Shown one piece after another: positions 52,695 to 62,035 of a stretch of DNA of 64,000 nt. Source of the stretch: Lewinellaceae bacterium (GTDB lineage Bacteria > Bacteroidota > Bacteroidia > Chitinophagales > Saprospiraceae). Below the pieces are notes generated by a model. It searched no databases, was not told where the DNA came from, and saw nothing but the letters and a program-made list of their open reading frames with translations. The position numbers were made by a program, and so were the translations under genes. The DNA lies in assembly GCA_020636355.1 (NCBI GenBank), contig JACJYB010000003.1, positions 1-64,000 on the forward strand, written 5' to 3'. Position 1 is the stretch's first letter; every line of letters begins with the position of its first letter.

Positions 52695-53896
52695 ACATCA
52701 AGCGCCTGCCCAAAGTCCGCAATCAAGTCTTCAATGTCCTCGATGCCTACGGAGACGCGGATCAGACCATCTGTGATACCGTTTGCTAATCGTACCTCCC
52801 GAGGAATATTCAAATGCGACATGGTTGCCGGATGCAGGATCAAGGTGTCGATATCACCAAGCGTGGGCGCCAGGGTTCCCATCTTTACGGCATTCATGAA
52901 CCTGCTTCCGCCGGCGAGGCCATCCTTTAATTCAAAGCTTAACATAGCACCGAACCCGGTCATTTGTTTTAGCGCCAACTGATGATCCGGATGCCCGGGC
53001 AAACTCAGGTAATTAACCCGTTCCACTTTCGGATGACGATCCAGGAATTCCGCCAGCGCAGTGGCATTTTGTTGATGCCTGTCCATACGGACATGCAGAG
53101 TCTTCATTCCGTTGTACACCAGCCAGGCATCAAATGGATTCCCGTTCGTGCCGCTTAATTTCATAGTCGTCCATACTTTGGTACGCATAAATTCCACGTC
53201 TCTTCCCAGCATAATTCCGGCAATGCAATTACCATGACCATTGATAAATTTAGTGGTGGAATGAATGATAAAATCAACGCCAAACTGGAAAGGTCTCTGA
53301 AAATAAGGGGTCATAAACGTATTATCAGCCATCGTCTTTACCCCATACTGACGGCCCAATCCTGCGATGGCTTCAATATCCACACACTCCAGGGTTGGGT
53401 TAGCTGGCGTCTCAAAATATATGAGGCGAATGGCAGAATCCCCTCGTAAATGTGATTCAACCTGCTCGAGATCTTTAAGCCGGCAAAAGACCGGTTCTAT
53501 TTGCAGGGCGCCGAATACTTTCTGAAAGAGTTCGGTGGTGCCTCCGTATAAGTTAGCCTGCGTTAATATCTTGTCACCCGGTTTGAGCAAACTAAGCGCT
53601 AGGGTGTGGATGGCAGACATACCGGAACTACACACAATAGCTTCAGCCTCGACATCCAGTCCAGAAGTTTCCATCCGGGTAATCTTTTCGGCCACGGCAT
53701 CCAGTGTCGGGTTTCCGTAGCGGGCATAAACGTGACCTTTTTCTTTCCCCGTAAATATTGCAATTCCCTGATCGATGGATTCAAAAGCGAAGGAGGAAGT
53801 TGCGTAGATCGGCAAAATATGGGGCGGGACGTTGACGGATGGCTTGATTTCCTTGGCACAGAGTGAACCAAATCCTAATTTTGTTGCTTCTTTCAT
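52691..53896 (-). CDS. Cys/Met-metabolism PLP enzyme (cystathionine gamma-synthase/lyase or methionine gamma-lyase)
   Basis: 401 residues, fold type I. The PLP lysine is Lys216 in FIIHSTTKFINGHGN, with Asp191 in MADNTFMTPYF to hold the pyridine nitrogen. GHVYARYGNPTLDAVAEKIT and ANLYGGTTELFQKVF are family blocks. The product may be cystathionine, homocysteine or methanethiol depending on the subtype, which cannot be resolved here. It is convergent with coaX and divergent from the pseudouridine synthase gene across 26 bases. Confidence 0.87.
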   Translation of the reverse strand: MKEATKLGFGSLCAKEIKPSVNVPPHILPIYATSSFAFESIDQGIAIFTGKEKGHVYARYGNPTLDAVAEKITRMETSGLDVEAEAIVCSSGMSAIHTLALSLLKPGDKILTQANLYGGTTELFQKVFGALQIEPVFCRLKDLEQVESHLRGDSAIRLIYFETPANPTLECVDIEAIAGLGRQYGVKTMADNTFMTPYFQRPFQFGVDFIIHSTTKFINGHGNCIAGIMLGRDVEFMRTKVWTTMKLSGTNGNPFDAWLVYNGMKTLHVRMDRHQQNATALAEFLDRHPKVERVNYLSLPGHPDHQLALKQMTGFGAMLSFELKDGLAGGSRFMNAVKMGTLAPTLGDIDTLILHPATMSHLNIPREVRLANGITDGLIRVSVGIEDIEDLIADFGQALDV

Positions 53897-53922
53897 GAAT
53901 TATTTCCGAATTGTTGAATGGA

Positions 53923-54984
53923 ATGATAGACAATTATAGAGAAGACGACGAATTTCAGCAAGAAGAAGATGGTGATACTATCGAAATAAAAGCTGATCCC
54001 AAGCAAACTCCTATCCGTATTGATAAATTCCTTATGGATCGGGTGGAAGGCAATTCGCGCAGCAGGATCCAAAATGCCATCAAGGAAGGGCTTGTCACTG
54101 TAAACAGTCAGTTTATCAAACCGAACTACAAGATCCAGCCAGGCGATGAGGTAAAAATTGTCCTGCCCGGGTCTGAATACCCTTCGGAAGTAATCCCTGA
54201 GAATATACCGCTGGATATCCGTTATGAAGATGACGACGTCCTGATTGTCTTCAAACCTGCCGGCATGGTCGTTCACCCCGGTATTGGCAATTTTCGCGGG
54301 ACTCTGGTCAATGCGTTGACTTACCACTTCAAACAGATGCCCATGATGCCTGGTAACACACTCCAGCCAGGGCTGGTGCATCGCATCGACAAAGACACCT
54401 CCGGCTTGTTGGTCGTGGCAAAAAATGAAAAGGCACTCTACAGTCTTGCCCAGCAATTTTTCAAACACACGATCCACCGGGAATATCTTGCTTTAGTATG
54501 GGGATCACCGGATCCACCCCAGGGTACCGTAACCATTAACATCGGACGCCACCCACATAATAGGACATTAGTCACCACATTCCCGGAAGGGGATTTAGGA
54601 CGGCATTCGATAACCCATTACCGGGTTTTGGAAGATCTTTATTATGTATCCCTGGTATCTTGTAAACTGGAAACCGGGAGGACCCATCAGATCCGTGTGC
54701 ATATGCAGTACCTTGGCCATCCGATATTTAGCGATTCCAGGTACGGAGGAGATCAGATCGTCAAGGGAACCGTTTTCAGCAAATACCGGCAGTTTGTTCA
54801 AAATGCATTGCAGGTTTGCGCACGCCAGGCCTTACACGCCAAAAGTATTGGTTTTGTCCATCCAGCGACCGGTGAGGACATGTATTTTGATTCGGAACTA
54901 CCGGACGATATGAGTCAGGTTATTGATAAATGGAGGTCTTATATGCAGACCCGAAAAGAAATTCTGGATGGTGACGATAGCTGA
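53923..54984 (+). CDS. RluA-family 23S rRNA pseudouridine synthase (RluD-like)
   Basis: 353 residues from ATG at 53923; an in-frame TTG at 53911 is four codons earlier. An acidic N-terminus is followed by an S4 RNA-binding domain (about 30-85: IRIDKFLMDRVEGNSRSRIQ). The catalytic domain has LVHRIDKDTSGLLVVAKN with Asp156. RTHQIRVHMQYLGHPI is the second conserved block. It converts uridines in helix 69 of 23S rRNA if RluD-like. Its last 17 bases overlap the acyl-CoA reductase start. Confidence 0.92.
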   Translation: MIDNYREDDEFQQEEDGDTIEIKADPKQTPIRIDKFLMDRVEGNSRSRIQNAIKEGLVTVNSQFIKPNYKIQPGDEVKIVLPGSEYPSEVIPENIPLDIRYEDDDVLIVFKPAGMVVHPGIGNFRGTLVNALTYHFKQMPMMPGNTLQPGLVHRIDKDTSGLLVVAKNEKALYSLAQQFFKHTIHREYLALVWGSPDPPQGTVTINIGRHPHNRTLVTTFPEGDLGRHSITHYRVLEDLYYVSLVSCKLETGRTHQIRVHMQYLGHPIFSDSRYGGDQIVKGTVFSKYRQFVQNALQVCARQALHAKSIGFVHPATGEDMYFDSELPDDMSQVIDKWRSYMQTRKEILDGDDS

Positions 54985-55996
54985 ACGGTTGGAAGCATTG
55001 CAACATTTGCGCCAGCTGATGGACCCGGAGCGTGAAGCAACGCAGTCTTTGATCAGGCAGGCTTGTGCCCAGAATCCCTGGTTCACCGAGGAAGATTATA
55101 CTTACACCTTGGCACACATCACGCAAAGCTACCTGGATAATGAACAACTTTTTGAATTCGCCGCCAATTACCGTTTGTTTGACCGGGCAGCATCCCTGAA
55201 AACAGTAGGTATTGTCATGGCAGGAAATATCCCGCTGGTGGGATTCCATGATCTGCTTTGTGTTTTCCTGGCCGGCCAGGTTGCGCTGATAAAATGGTCT
55301 GAGAAAGATGAAGTGTTCTTCCCGGCTATCATGGAGGAATGGAATGAGCGATTCCCCTGGATCAAGGAAAGAATTCAATCCGTACCGAAATTGAGTGGCT
55401 TCGACGCCGTTATCGCAACCGGTAGCAATCAGACTGCCCGATATTTTGAGGAATATTTCGGGAAATATCCCCACATCATCCGGAAGAACCGCAATGCCAT
55501 AGCCCTATTGGAAGGGGATGAGTCCATGGAGGAGCTCAAACGGTTAACCGATGACGTACTCCGGTATTTTGGCAAAGGATGTCGCAATGTGAGCATGCTC
55601 TGGGTCCCAAAAGGGTATGATTTCAGCCGGTTATTTGAAGTATTGGACCTGGAGGATGAGCGGATCCTGCACCATAAATACAAGCACAATTACGACTACA
55701 ACCTGGCAATTTACATCATTAACCAGATCCCTCATCTGGTGGCCAATCAACTCGTATTGTTAGAAAACGAAGCCATCAGCAGCCGAATAGGCACCTTGCA
55801 TTACTGTTATTATGAGTCCATATCAGAAGTCGAGGAATGGGAAAATCAGCATAATGACGAAATCCAATGCGTAATCGGCAATATTGGCCTGAATGGCCTG
55901 ACTCCGGTACCTTTCGGTCAGGCGCAACAGCCCGACCTGTCGACTTTTGCCGACGGCATTGATATCATGAGGTTCTTGCTCAAATTGGATGATTGA
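54968..55996 (+). CDS. LuxC-like acyl-CoA reductase
   Basis: 342 residues from ATG at 54968, which lies inside the pseudouridine synthase gene; an upstream ATG at 54923 would overlap it further. The NAD region has VGIVMAGNIPLVGFHDLL, and the catalytic cysteine is Cys205 in GKGCRNVSMLWVPKGYDF. LuxC makes fatty aldehydes from acyl-CoA/acyl enzymes. No luxD, luxE or luciferase gene is present, so light production is not suggested. Bacteroidota commonly keep this gene alone near housekeeping genes; the true substrate is unknown. Confidence 0.85.
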   Translation: MVTIAERLEALQHLRQLMDPEREATQSLIRQACAQNPWFTEEDYTYTLAHITQSYLDNEQLFEFAANYRLFDRAASLKTVGIVMAGNIPLVGFHDLLCVFLAGQVALIKWSEKDEVFFPAIMEEWNERFPWIKERIQSVPKLSGFDAVIATGSNQTARYFEEYFGKYPHIIRKNRNAIALLEGDESMEELKRLTDDVLRYFGKGCRNVSMLWVPKGYDFSRLFEVLDLEDERILHHKYKHNYDYNLAIYIINQIPHLVANQLVLLENEAISSRIGTLHYCYYESISEVEEWENQHNDEIQCVIGNIGLNGLTPVPFGQAQQPDLSTFADGIDIMRFLLKLDD

Positions 55997-56002
55997 GTGG
56001 CT

Positions 56003-56653
56003 ATGAAGAAAAAGGAAAAAGCAGCAGCTATTGCTGGCATTCTGGAAAATTATTTCCCGAATCCTCCGATTCCATTGGCCCATGAGGATGCTTACACCTT
56101 GCTGATTGCCGTTTTATTAAGTGCCCAATGTACCGATGAGCGGGTAAATCAAATTACACCCTTGTTATTTGCCGAAGCAAAAACGCCAAGTTCCATGATT
56201 GAGCTTGGGGAAGATCGTATCCGGGAGATCATCCGCCCTTGTGGGTTAGCCCCGGCCAAATCCAAGAATATTTTTAACCTGAGCAGGATTTTAGTAGAGC
56301 AATATGAGGGTGCTGTGCCATCGGAAATGCACCTTCTGGAGGAATTACCAGGAGTTGGACACAAAACGGCATCCGTAGTTATGGCCCAGGCATTTGGCGT
56401 CCCGGCTTTCCCGGTTGATACCCACATCCACCGTTTGGCCTATCGCTGGGGTTTAAGTACCGGAAAAAATGTCGTACAAACCGAAAAGGACTTAAAAGCT
56501 CTATTCCCTCGCGAGCAATGGAATGCCCTGCATTTACAAATCATTTATTTTGGCCGTGCGTTCTGTCCGGCACGTGGCCATCATCCCGAAAAGTGTCCGA
56601 TTTGTTCACTCTATGGAAGGAAAAGTCTTCTCAAGGATATTAAAAAATCTTAA
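56003..56653 (+). CDS. nth: Endonuclease III-family DNA glycosylase/AP lyase
   Basis: 216 residues from ATG at 56003 (GTG at 55997 is possible). The helix-hairpin-helix LPGVGHKTASVVMAQAFGVP has the catalytic Lys121 and the PVDTHIHRLAYRWG stretch the catalytic Asp139. It removes oxidised pyrimidines. At the C-terminus only Cys188, Cys198 and Cys201 are present (C-x9-C-x2-C), while E. coli has C-x6-C-x2-C-x5-C, so a normal [4Fe-4S] cluster is unlikely. The stop overlaps the convergent barrel gene by 4 bases. Confidence 0.93.
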   Translation: MKKKEKAAAIAGILENYFPNPPIPLAHEDAYTLLIAVLLSAQCTDERVNQITPLLFAEAKTPSSMIELGEDRIREIIRPCGLAPAKSKNIFNLSRILVEQYEGAVPSEMHLLEELPGVGHKTASVVMAQAFGVPAFPVDTHIHRLAYRWGLSTGKNVVQTEKDLKALFPREQWNALHLQIIYFGRAFCPARGHHPEKCPICSLYGRKSLLKDIKKS

Positions 56654-59094
56654 AAAGGCACGTCAAGGGCAATATTGGGATTGATATTCCTGGGGCGAAG
56701 TGCATCCCAGAATCGGTTATAGGGAAAATAGCGACCACTTTCATCCTGGTAGGGATTCCTCAACTTAACCCCTAAATCAAGCCGGAGGATAAAGAATGAA
56801 AAGTCGGTTCTCAGGCCAAATCCGCTGCCTATGGCAAGTTCCCGCACGAAATTTTTCGTCAGCCGGGCACCTGGCCGGTCATCCACCGATTTTGGCCTCA
56901 ACGACCAGATATTTCCACCGTCCACAAATAAAGCGCCGGCAAAACGCCAGAAAAGCGGAAAACGGTATTCCCCGTTAAATTCAATTTTGAAGTCGCCCGC
57001 CTGATAAAAGAATACGCGGTCCCTTGCGATGCTACTCAATGTGGTGTCGATGTACGAGCCAGGCCCCAGCTCACGCACCCTCCAGGCCCGTATGCTAAGC
57101 GGTCCTCCCAGGAAAAACTGCTTGATGTAAGGCACATTGGTCGAACCGGCAAATGGTGCAGCCACCCCACTGCTGATCCGGAAGGCCAGCGTACTATTCC
57201 CCCCAACTGGGAAATATCGTCGGAAGTCCACCTCCGCCCGGACAAATTTGGAAAACTCAATACGTGGAGTCAGATTAAAGGGCTCCTTCAATCCATTGAT
57301 CAGCCAGTTTGCCAATGCAATTTCATGGCCACTGGATTCAAAATTGGCGATAACCCGCCATTGCTTGTTATTGATGCTGTTAATACTACTGTAATCCAGA
57401 AGTACATTGCGAAAGAAAAATCCGGTGAACAGCCGCTGTCCAAAACTTCGCTCGAGGTAAGGATTTTGCATCAGGATGGTGTCAAAGGCAATTTTGGTCT
57501 CCGGCAACCATAAACTGACCCCAATGGGGTCAAATTGATACACTTCCCGCTGGCTGCGGTTTAATTGAAATCCAAAGGATGAATTAAAGGAGTGATAGTT
57601 GTAAAAATTAAGCAAGGAGAGGTATTCATAGGACAAATTGAGTCGGGTGGCCGCTTCTTCCTGTAAATTTTTCAAAAATTCATCTTTGATCAATCCGTCT
57701 TTCCCAAGGCGAATGCGGTTTCCCAAATGCATAAAGCCAAAGAGATCGATGAATTTTGGGATCTTGATCTCGTTTTGAAACTGGGTACTGAATGCATTGA
57801 CCAAACCATACCGTTCGATCTGTCTTAAATTAAGGTCGGTGCCTACCTGCAGGGAGGTACTCCAGGTTTCCCCTCCTTTAAAGAGATTCCGGTTTACAAA
57901 ATGGGAGTTTCCACTTACACTAAACAGAGAACGGCCTACGGATTGGTTGTAAAGTACGGAGTAGGCAAGTTCAAGATTGTAATCGATGGAATATTTCTCT
58001 TGCCGGGGCACAAAATAATTTAGCGTGAGCTCATCCTTGTCAACTTCGGTACGCAAGCGGACCAGTCGTACCGTTTCCAGGCTATTCAGCTTATTAATGG
58101 TGCGGGCCTCTTGCTCCTTCGAGTAGTAATTATCGGGTCTGGTATAAATTAAACTGGATAATACGGTTGGTCTCAAATAAAATGGCTTATCCAGCGCATG
58201 GAGCATATCGATTTTATCAAAAGTATCCTGAGACAAACCTTTCCACTGATCCTGATCGTAGAAATTGTCAAAAACCCGGATGTGGGCCAGCTTATAGCGG
58301 AGATGTTTACCATCATCAGGATCCAATAAGTTTAACCGCAATTGCAGCCTGCCATAGGATGTATCCCCTTGAAGTTCAATATAATCCGGTGTAAAGGTGT
58401 AATAACCATCATTTTGCAGCAAACGGGTAATGCGGTATTTCTCAAGATTGTAGAGAGACTCATCCAGTGGATTCCCCGGCAGCAGATAGGAGGACTCATA
58501 ATTAGCATGCATGACCGAATCGATTCTCGGATCGGTAGCCCGAATGCTTAGGGAATCAATTTTAAGCAGCGGGCCTGGGTCTACTTCATAAATGACAGTA
58601 CCCTTCTTTTTATGTGCCTCAATGGTATAGCTCACCTCTGCGGAACGATATCCCTTTTTGATGAGAAAAGTCTTGAGGAATCCCTGATTCTTTTCAGCTT
58701 CATCCCCGGATACCAGGACAGGAGGCTCTGCAAATCGTTTCTTGATAAATTTGTCCATTACGGTGGTGTCTTCCGGATTACGCGTGTTGTAATAATACCA
58801 TAGGTTGGTACGGAAGATTCCAAAGGACTTGGTGTTCGGCTTTTGAGTAAGCAATGGATAAAGCGTTGCTTCCAGCTTTTTAGGCTTTTTTACTTTACGC
58901 AGCGAGTCTACAATCTTTATCTTATTTTCGGTAAGCAGTACTTCATCATCGTGGAGGTATTGGATCGTATTGCATCGAGTAAGCAAAATCACACCGAATA
59001 CCAGAAAGGCAATATATAGGATACTATGACGGCCAGAATATCGCAAAGTCAAATTCAATTCATTCGATCGCTCCACCGTACAAAGTACCGCCAA
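56650..59094 (-). CDS. BamA/TamA-family outer-membrane lipoprotein
   Basis: 814 residues from ATG at 59094. That start overlaps the divergent methyltransferase gene by 69 bases; in-frame TTG codons at 59052 and 59046 are alternatives. A hydrophobic segment ends in lipobox L-L-T-R-C. POTRA-like repeats follow (DEVLLTENKIKIVDSLRK, then AEVSYTIEAHKKKGTVIYEV). The C-terminal barrel (about 400-814) has FFLGGPLSIRAWRVRELGPG, typical of the BamA/TamA LGGxxSvRG motif, here with A in place of G, and a last strand FLDVPF-like end. Likely inserts outer-membrane proteins or lipids; the client is unknown. Confidence 0.88.
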   Translation of the reverse strand: MAVLCTVERSNELNLTLRYSGRHSILYIAFLVFGVILLTRCNTIQYLHDDEVLLTENKIKIVDSLRKVKKPKKLEATLYPLLTQKPNTKSFGIFRTNLWYYYNTRNPEDTTVMDKFIKKRFAEPPVLVSGDEAEKNQGFLKTFLIKKGYRSAEVSYTIEAHKKKGTVIYEVDPGPLLKIDSLSIRATDPRIDSVMHANYESSYLLPGNPLDESLYNLEKYRITRLLQNDGYYTFTPDYIELQGDTSYGRLQLRLNLLDPDDGKHLRYKLAHIRVFDNFYDQDQWKGLSQDTFDKIDMLHALDKPFYLRPTVLSSLIYTRPDNYYSKEQEARTINKLNSLETVRLVRLRTEVDKDELTLNYFVPRQEKYSIDYNLELAYSVLYNQSVGRSLFSVSGNSHFVNRNLFKGGETWSTSLQVGTDLNLRQIERYGLVNAFSTQFQNEIKIPKFIDLFGFMHLGNRIRLGKDGLIKDEFLKNLQEEAATRLNLSYEYLSLLNFYNYHSFNSSFGFQLNRSQREVYQFDPIGVSLWLPETKIAFDTILMQNPYLERSFGQRLFTGFFFRNVLLDYSSINSINNKQWRVIANFESSGHEIALANWLINGLKEPFNLTPRIEFSKFVRAEVDFRRYFPVGGNSTLAFRISSGVAAPFAGSTNVPYIKQFFLGGPLSIRAWRVRELGPGSYIDTTLSSIARDRVFFYQAGDFKIEFNGEYRFPLFWRFAGALFVDGGNIWSLRPKSVDDRPGARLTKNFVRELAIGSGFGLRTDFSFFILRLDLGVKLRNPYQDESGRYFPYNRFWDALRPRNINPNIALDVPF

Positions 59095-59793
59095 AAATTA
59101 CAGAAATTTATCATAGAAGGAGACAAAATTTGCTCCGAACGCCTTCAATACCGGGATGTTGAGATTGAGGGCGTCTATGGATTAAGCAGTTGGCTGGACC
59201 AGCACCATGAAAGCCTGGAAGGGATATCGTACGCTGAAGTCACTTCCGATCAGTTGTTAAAAATCTCTACGCTCAAAACGCCTAATCAAGTTCTTGCTGT
59301 ATGTAAGAAACCCGGTAAACCACAGGATATCAGCCATTTTAAGAATAATTTATGCTTTTACCTTGACGCTATCCAGGATCCCGGTAATATGGGTACTATT
59401 ATCCGAACGCTGGATTGGTTCGGATTTCGAAATCTTTACCTTTCGCCGGGTTGTGTGGATGTTTATAATCCCAAGGTGGTTCAGGGCAGTATGGGCAGCC
59501 TGTTTAATGTAGCGATCGTTGAACTTGCACTAAATGAATTACTCCTTATTCCGGACGTGATGCCCATCCCGGTTATGGGAACCGGTATGTCCGGTGAAAA
59601 TGCCTTTCAATTTACTTTCCCAGAGAAGGGGCTGTTGGTTATTGGAAACGAGGGGAGAGGTATAAGCCCTGAAATCCAATCGCTGATACAGCAAACGATT
59701 ACCATTCCTGCTGCAAAAAAAACGACGGCTGAATCTCTGAATGCAGCCGTCGCTTGCGGAATATTAGCGGCTTTAGCGGCCGCTCAACGCTAA
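59026..59793 (+). CDS. TrmH/SpoU-family RNA 2'-O-methyltransferase
   Basis: 255 residues. The substrate-binding N-terminus has RTKYRQKLQKFIIEGDKICS. The SPOUT knot has LDAIQDPGNMGTIIRTLDWF (motif 1), LVIGNEGRGISPEIQ (motif 2) and TIPAAKKTTAESLNAAVACG (motif 3), all in place. It methylates a ribose 2'-OH in rRNA or tRNA. The gene is divergent from the BamA/TamA-like gene with overlapping starts and ends 8 bases from the convergent TlpA gene. Confidence 0.92.
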   Translation: MTARISQSQIQFIRSLHRTKYRQKLQKFIIEGDKICSERLQYRDVEIEGVYGLSSWLDQHHESLEGISYAEVTSDQLLKISTLKTPNQVLAVCKKPGKPQDISHFKNNLCFYLDAIQDPGNMGTIIRTLDWFGFRNLYLSPGCVDVYNPKVVQGSMGSLFNVAIVELALNELLLIPDVMPIPVMGTGMSGENAFQFTFPEKGLLVIGNEGRGISPEIQSLIQQTITIPAAKKTTAESLNAAVACGILAALAAAQR

Positions 59794-59801
59794 TTCCTGG
59801 A

Positions 59802-60875
59802 TCAAAGGGTACCTTTGGTCAATACATTTTTTACTGCTGTCTCAAGTTTCGGTCCGCGGATCTCATCACCCATGGCAACAATACGGCCTTCACGGTCCAG
59901 TAAAAATGGACGAGGTATGCTGTTAACCCCATAGTCCCGTGCCGGCTGACTATTCCAGAACTGAAGATCACTTACATGATAAGGCCAGGTAAGCTGGTCT
60001 TTTTGAATAGCACTCACCCAATTGGCCTTTTGATTCGGGCGGTCAAGTGAAACGCTGAAAACTTCAAAACCCTGACTTTTGTACTTATTGTACACCTGAA
60101 CTACGTTAGGATTCTCCCGACGACAGGGGCCACACCAACTGGCCCAGAAATCCAATAAGACCACTTTGCCTTTCAGGTCCGAAAGCTTCATGGTCTTTCC
60201 ATCCGGGTTCGGCAAAGATATCTCAGGAGCGACTTCTCCTTTCTTGATTTTTTGAGCAGCTTGCTGTTGACGGGCTGTTTGCTGCATAATGGCAATGGTC
60301 TGCTTGAGTTCTTTGGTATAATCCAGGGTAGGGTAGGTCGTTGACATTCTTCCTTCAATATCCTGGTAGATATCAATTGCGCCAGGATCATCCCGAAATA
60401 CCGAACGGGCCAGAGTCATCGCCGCTAAAGGATCCATTTCTTTCAATTGTACGGATAACTCTTCCGTATTCATTTGATTTTTGGTCAGTTTCCCCAGGGT
60501 CTCATTAAAATCGGCTGAATTTTGTGAGCCTGTGATGGTCACTTCACCGCGATTCAACCCATCCAAATTTCCATCCAAAGTCACTTTGTGTTCTCCGGTC
60601 AGGATGAGATAGGTGCGTTGAGCTCCAACCCGGACACGGTAGATACCCGGCTGTAGAGGTGCCTGAGTCTCAATCTTAAAGTTACCCTTACCGTCTACGT
60701 CAACTTTCTGGAGGATATTGTTCTTATTGTTAATACCGGTTTCATCCAGATAAGCCTGCAAGTTGGCAGCTCCATCCAGATGACCTTCCAGGACAAAACC
60801 CTTTGGAGTGGATTCGCAGCCCAAAAATCCTGCGGTCACCGCTAAAAAAAGTGAAAAAACAAATATGTTTTTCAT
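59802..60875 (-). CDS. TlpA-like thiol:disulfide lipoprotein with DUF4369 domain
   Basis: 357 residues. Lipobox F-L-G-C (Cys20). An N-terminal DUF4369-like beta domain (about 25-125) precedes helices, and the thioredoxin domain (about 215-350) has active site Trp247-Cys-Gly-Pro-Cys251 in LLDFWASWCGPCRRENPNVV. cis-Pro lies in GVNSIPRPFLLDREGR. It reduces or shuffles periplasmic disulfides, likely for cytochrome c or similar. It is monocistronic with a promoter about 150 bases upstream. Confidence 0.92.
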   Translation of the reverse strand: MKNIFVFSLFLAVTAGFLGCESTPKGFVLEGHLDGAANLQAYLDETGINNKNNILQKVDVDGKGNFKIETQAPLQPGIYRVRVGAQRTYLILTGEHKVTLDGNLDGLNRGEVTITGSQNSADFNETLGKLTKNQMNTEELSVQLKEMDPLAAMTLARSVFRDDPGAIDIYQDIEGRMSTTYPTLDYTKELKQTIAIMQQTARQQQAAQKIKKGEVAPEISLPNPDGKTMKLSDLKGKVVLLDFWASWCGPCRRENPNVVQVYNKYKSQGFEVFSVSLDRPNQKANWVSAIQKDQLTWPYHVSDLQFWNSQPARDYGVNSIPRPFLLDREGRIVAMGDEIRGPKLETAVKNVLTKGTL

Positions 60876-61248
60876 ATATCTCGAGATTTGTGATTCAATT
60901 GTAAAAAGACTTACCAGCTTGCCTTACTTCAACATCCTACCGGACAAAGAGTTTTATCATTGCTTGTGAACTGTAGTAGCTGCGTGTCAGCAAACTGTAA
61001 ATATTATTAAAAATCGTAATTCTTGCTGCAAATATAATACCTGCAGCTTGTCTGCAAGGTGACGACTACCACAGAATTCCTGTTTTTAATACTTCTTTAA
61101 CCCAAATTCTACACTAAAAGATACATCAAACCGGGTAAACTGCGTAAAACGCTAATTTATCAACGACTTAGCCCGGAACATCCTATAATAAATGATTCAT
61201 GGAATAGTTTATCAAGCTCAAATCCATCCTCCGGTAGCCGGCCAGCTT
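60876..61248. other. Intergenic region with TlpA promoter
   Basis: 373 bases between the TlpA and oxidase subunit III genes, both leftward. It contains the promoter at 61029-61057. A short GCTGCA/TGCAGC repeat (61025-61047) overlaps the promoter and could be an operator. I see no RNA gene or protein-like frame. Confidence 0.5.
61029..61057 (-). promoter_or_regulatory. Bacteroidota-type promoter for the TlpA gene
   Basis: On the minus strand TTG (61057-61055), an 18-base spacer and TATATTTG (61036-61029) match the -33/-7 pattern TTTG/TAnnTTTG. This gives a leader of about 145 bases before the TlpA ATG at 60875. The same 11-base core TATATTTGCAG occurs in front of the DUF2130 gene. Confidence 0.45.
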
Positions 61249-61860
61249 TCAGAATAAAGAATTGAGGTACAGGATCGTGACCAGGAACACCCAGAGAATA
61301 TCGAGAAAATGCCAGTACAACCGGATCAACCTGAGCTTGAGCTTTTTCTCCGGATCTGAAAAATAGATCATCACACTTACCGGTTCTTTCATCTTCCGGT
61401 GAGCTACCACCAAAAATGCAATGAGAAAAGGCAGCCCGGCAAAGACATGGAAAAAGTGAACCATAGAGAGCAGGTACAGATAAGCAGCGCCCTGTCCACT
61501 CCTCAGGGAAAGGTGGTGGGCTAATAAGGTCTGCCAGCCTAGCCACTGTCCCGCCAGAAATAACAGAGTCAGCCCAAGGGTGATCCACAGGTACTTTTGA
61601 TATTGTTCGGTTTGGTCATCCTGATACGCCCGATATGCCCGGTTGATAAACAAACTGCTCGACAATAAGATACCCGTGGTAATTATAAAGATGTAGGGTA
61701 GCTTAACCGGTGCAAAACCCTGGACAAACCGGGAATACAAATAGGCACTGGTCAAGCCGATGAATAACGCACTGATGCTGCCGATCAGCAGAAGCATAAA
61801 TAGGTTGTAAGGATGAAAGGCCAGGTTGGAATAATTCCTCGGTTCAATGTTCGGTTTCAT
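61249..61860 (-). CDS. Cytochrome c oxidase subunit III (heme-copper oxidase)
   Basis: 203 residues with five membrane segments, which is the short form. It has FMLLLIGSISALFIGLTSAY, then WQTLLAHHLSLRSGQGAAYL and LLSMVHFFHVFAGLPFLIAF, ending RLIRLYWHFLDILWVFLVTI with the WHFLDxxWxF signature. It is an accessory subunit of the terminal oxidase. The usual neighbours (subunits I, II, caa3 assembly genes) are not in the window, and no partner gene is next to it. Confidence 0.92.
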   Translation of the reverse strand: MKPNIEPRNYSNLAFHPYNLFMLLLIGSISALFIGLTSAYLYSRFVQGFAPVKLPYIFIITTGILLSSSLFINRAYRAYQDDQTEQYQKYLWITLGLTLLFLAGQWLGWQTLLAHHLSLRSGQGAAYLYLLSMVHFFHVFAGLPFLIAFLVVAHRKMKEPVSVMIYFSDPEKKLKLRLIRLYWHFLDILWVFLVTILYLNSLF

Positions 61861-62035
61861 AGACTCACTTGGACTAGCAGGCTTTCATCAATTTAAATTT
61901 CATAGCTTTCATGGCATTCAATAGTACCGGTCCTCTCATTGGAAATAAAAAATCAGCCGATCAGGTTCAAGTAATTGTGTTAACGGATCAATTCTAAAGA
62001 CTGCCTTGCTTACATTTACTTGAGAAATCGTTGTG

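Noticed and set aside
54920..55474. 184-codon open frame on the minus strand
   Set aside because: Antisense to the acyl-CoA reductase gene; no family pattern.
54968..55996. Bioluminescence (lux) operon
   Set aside because: luxA, luxB, luxD and luxE are absent.
61160..61588. 142-codon minus-strand frame near oxidase subunit III
   Set aside because: It runs in another frame of the subunit III gene and has no membrane pattern.
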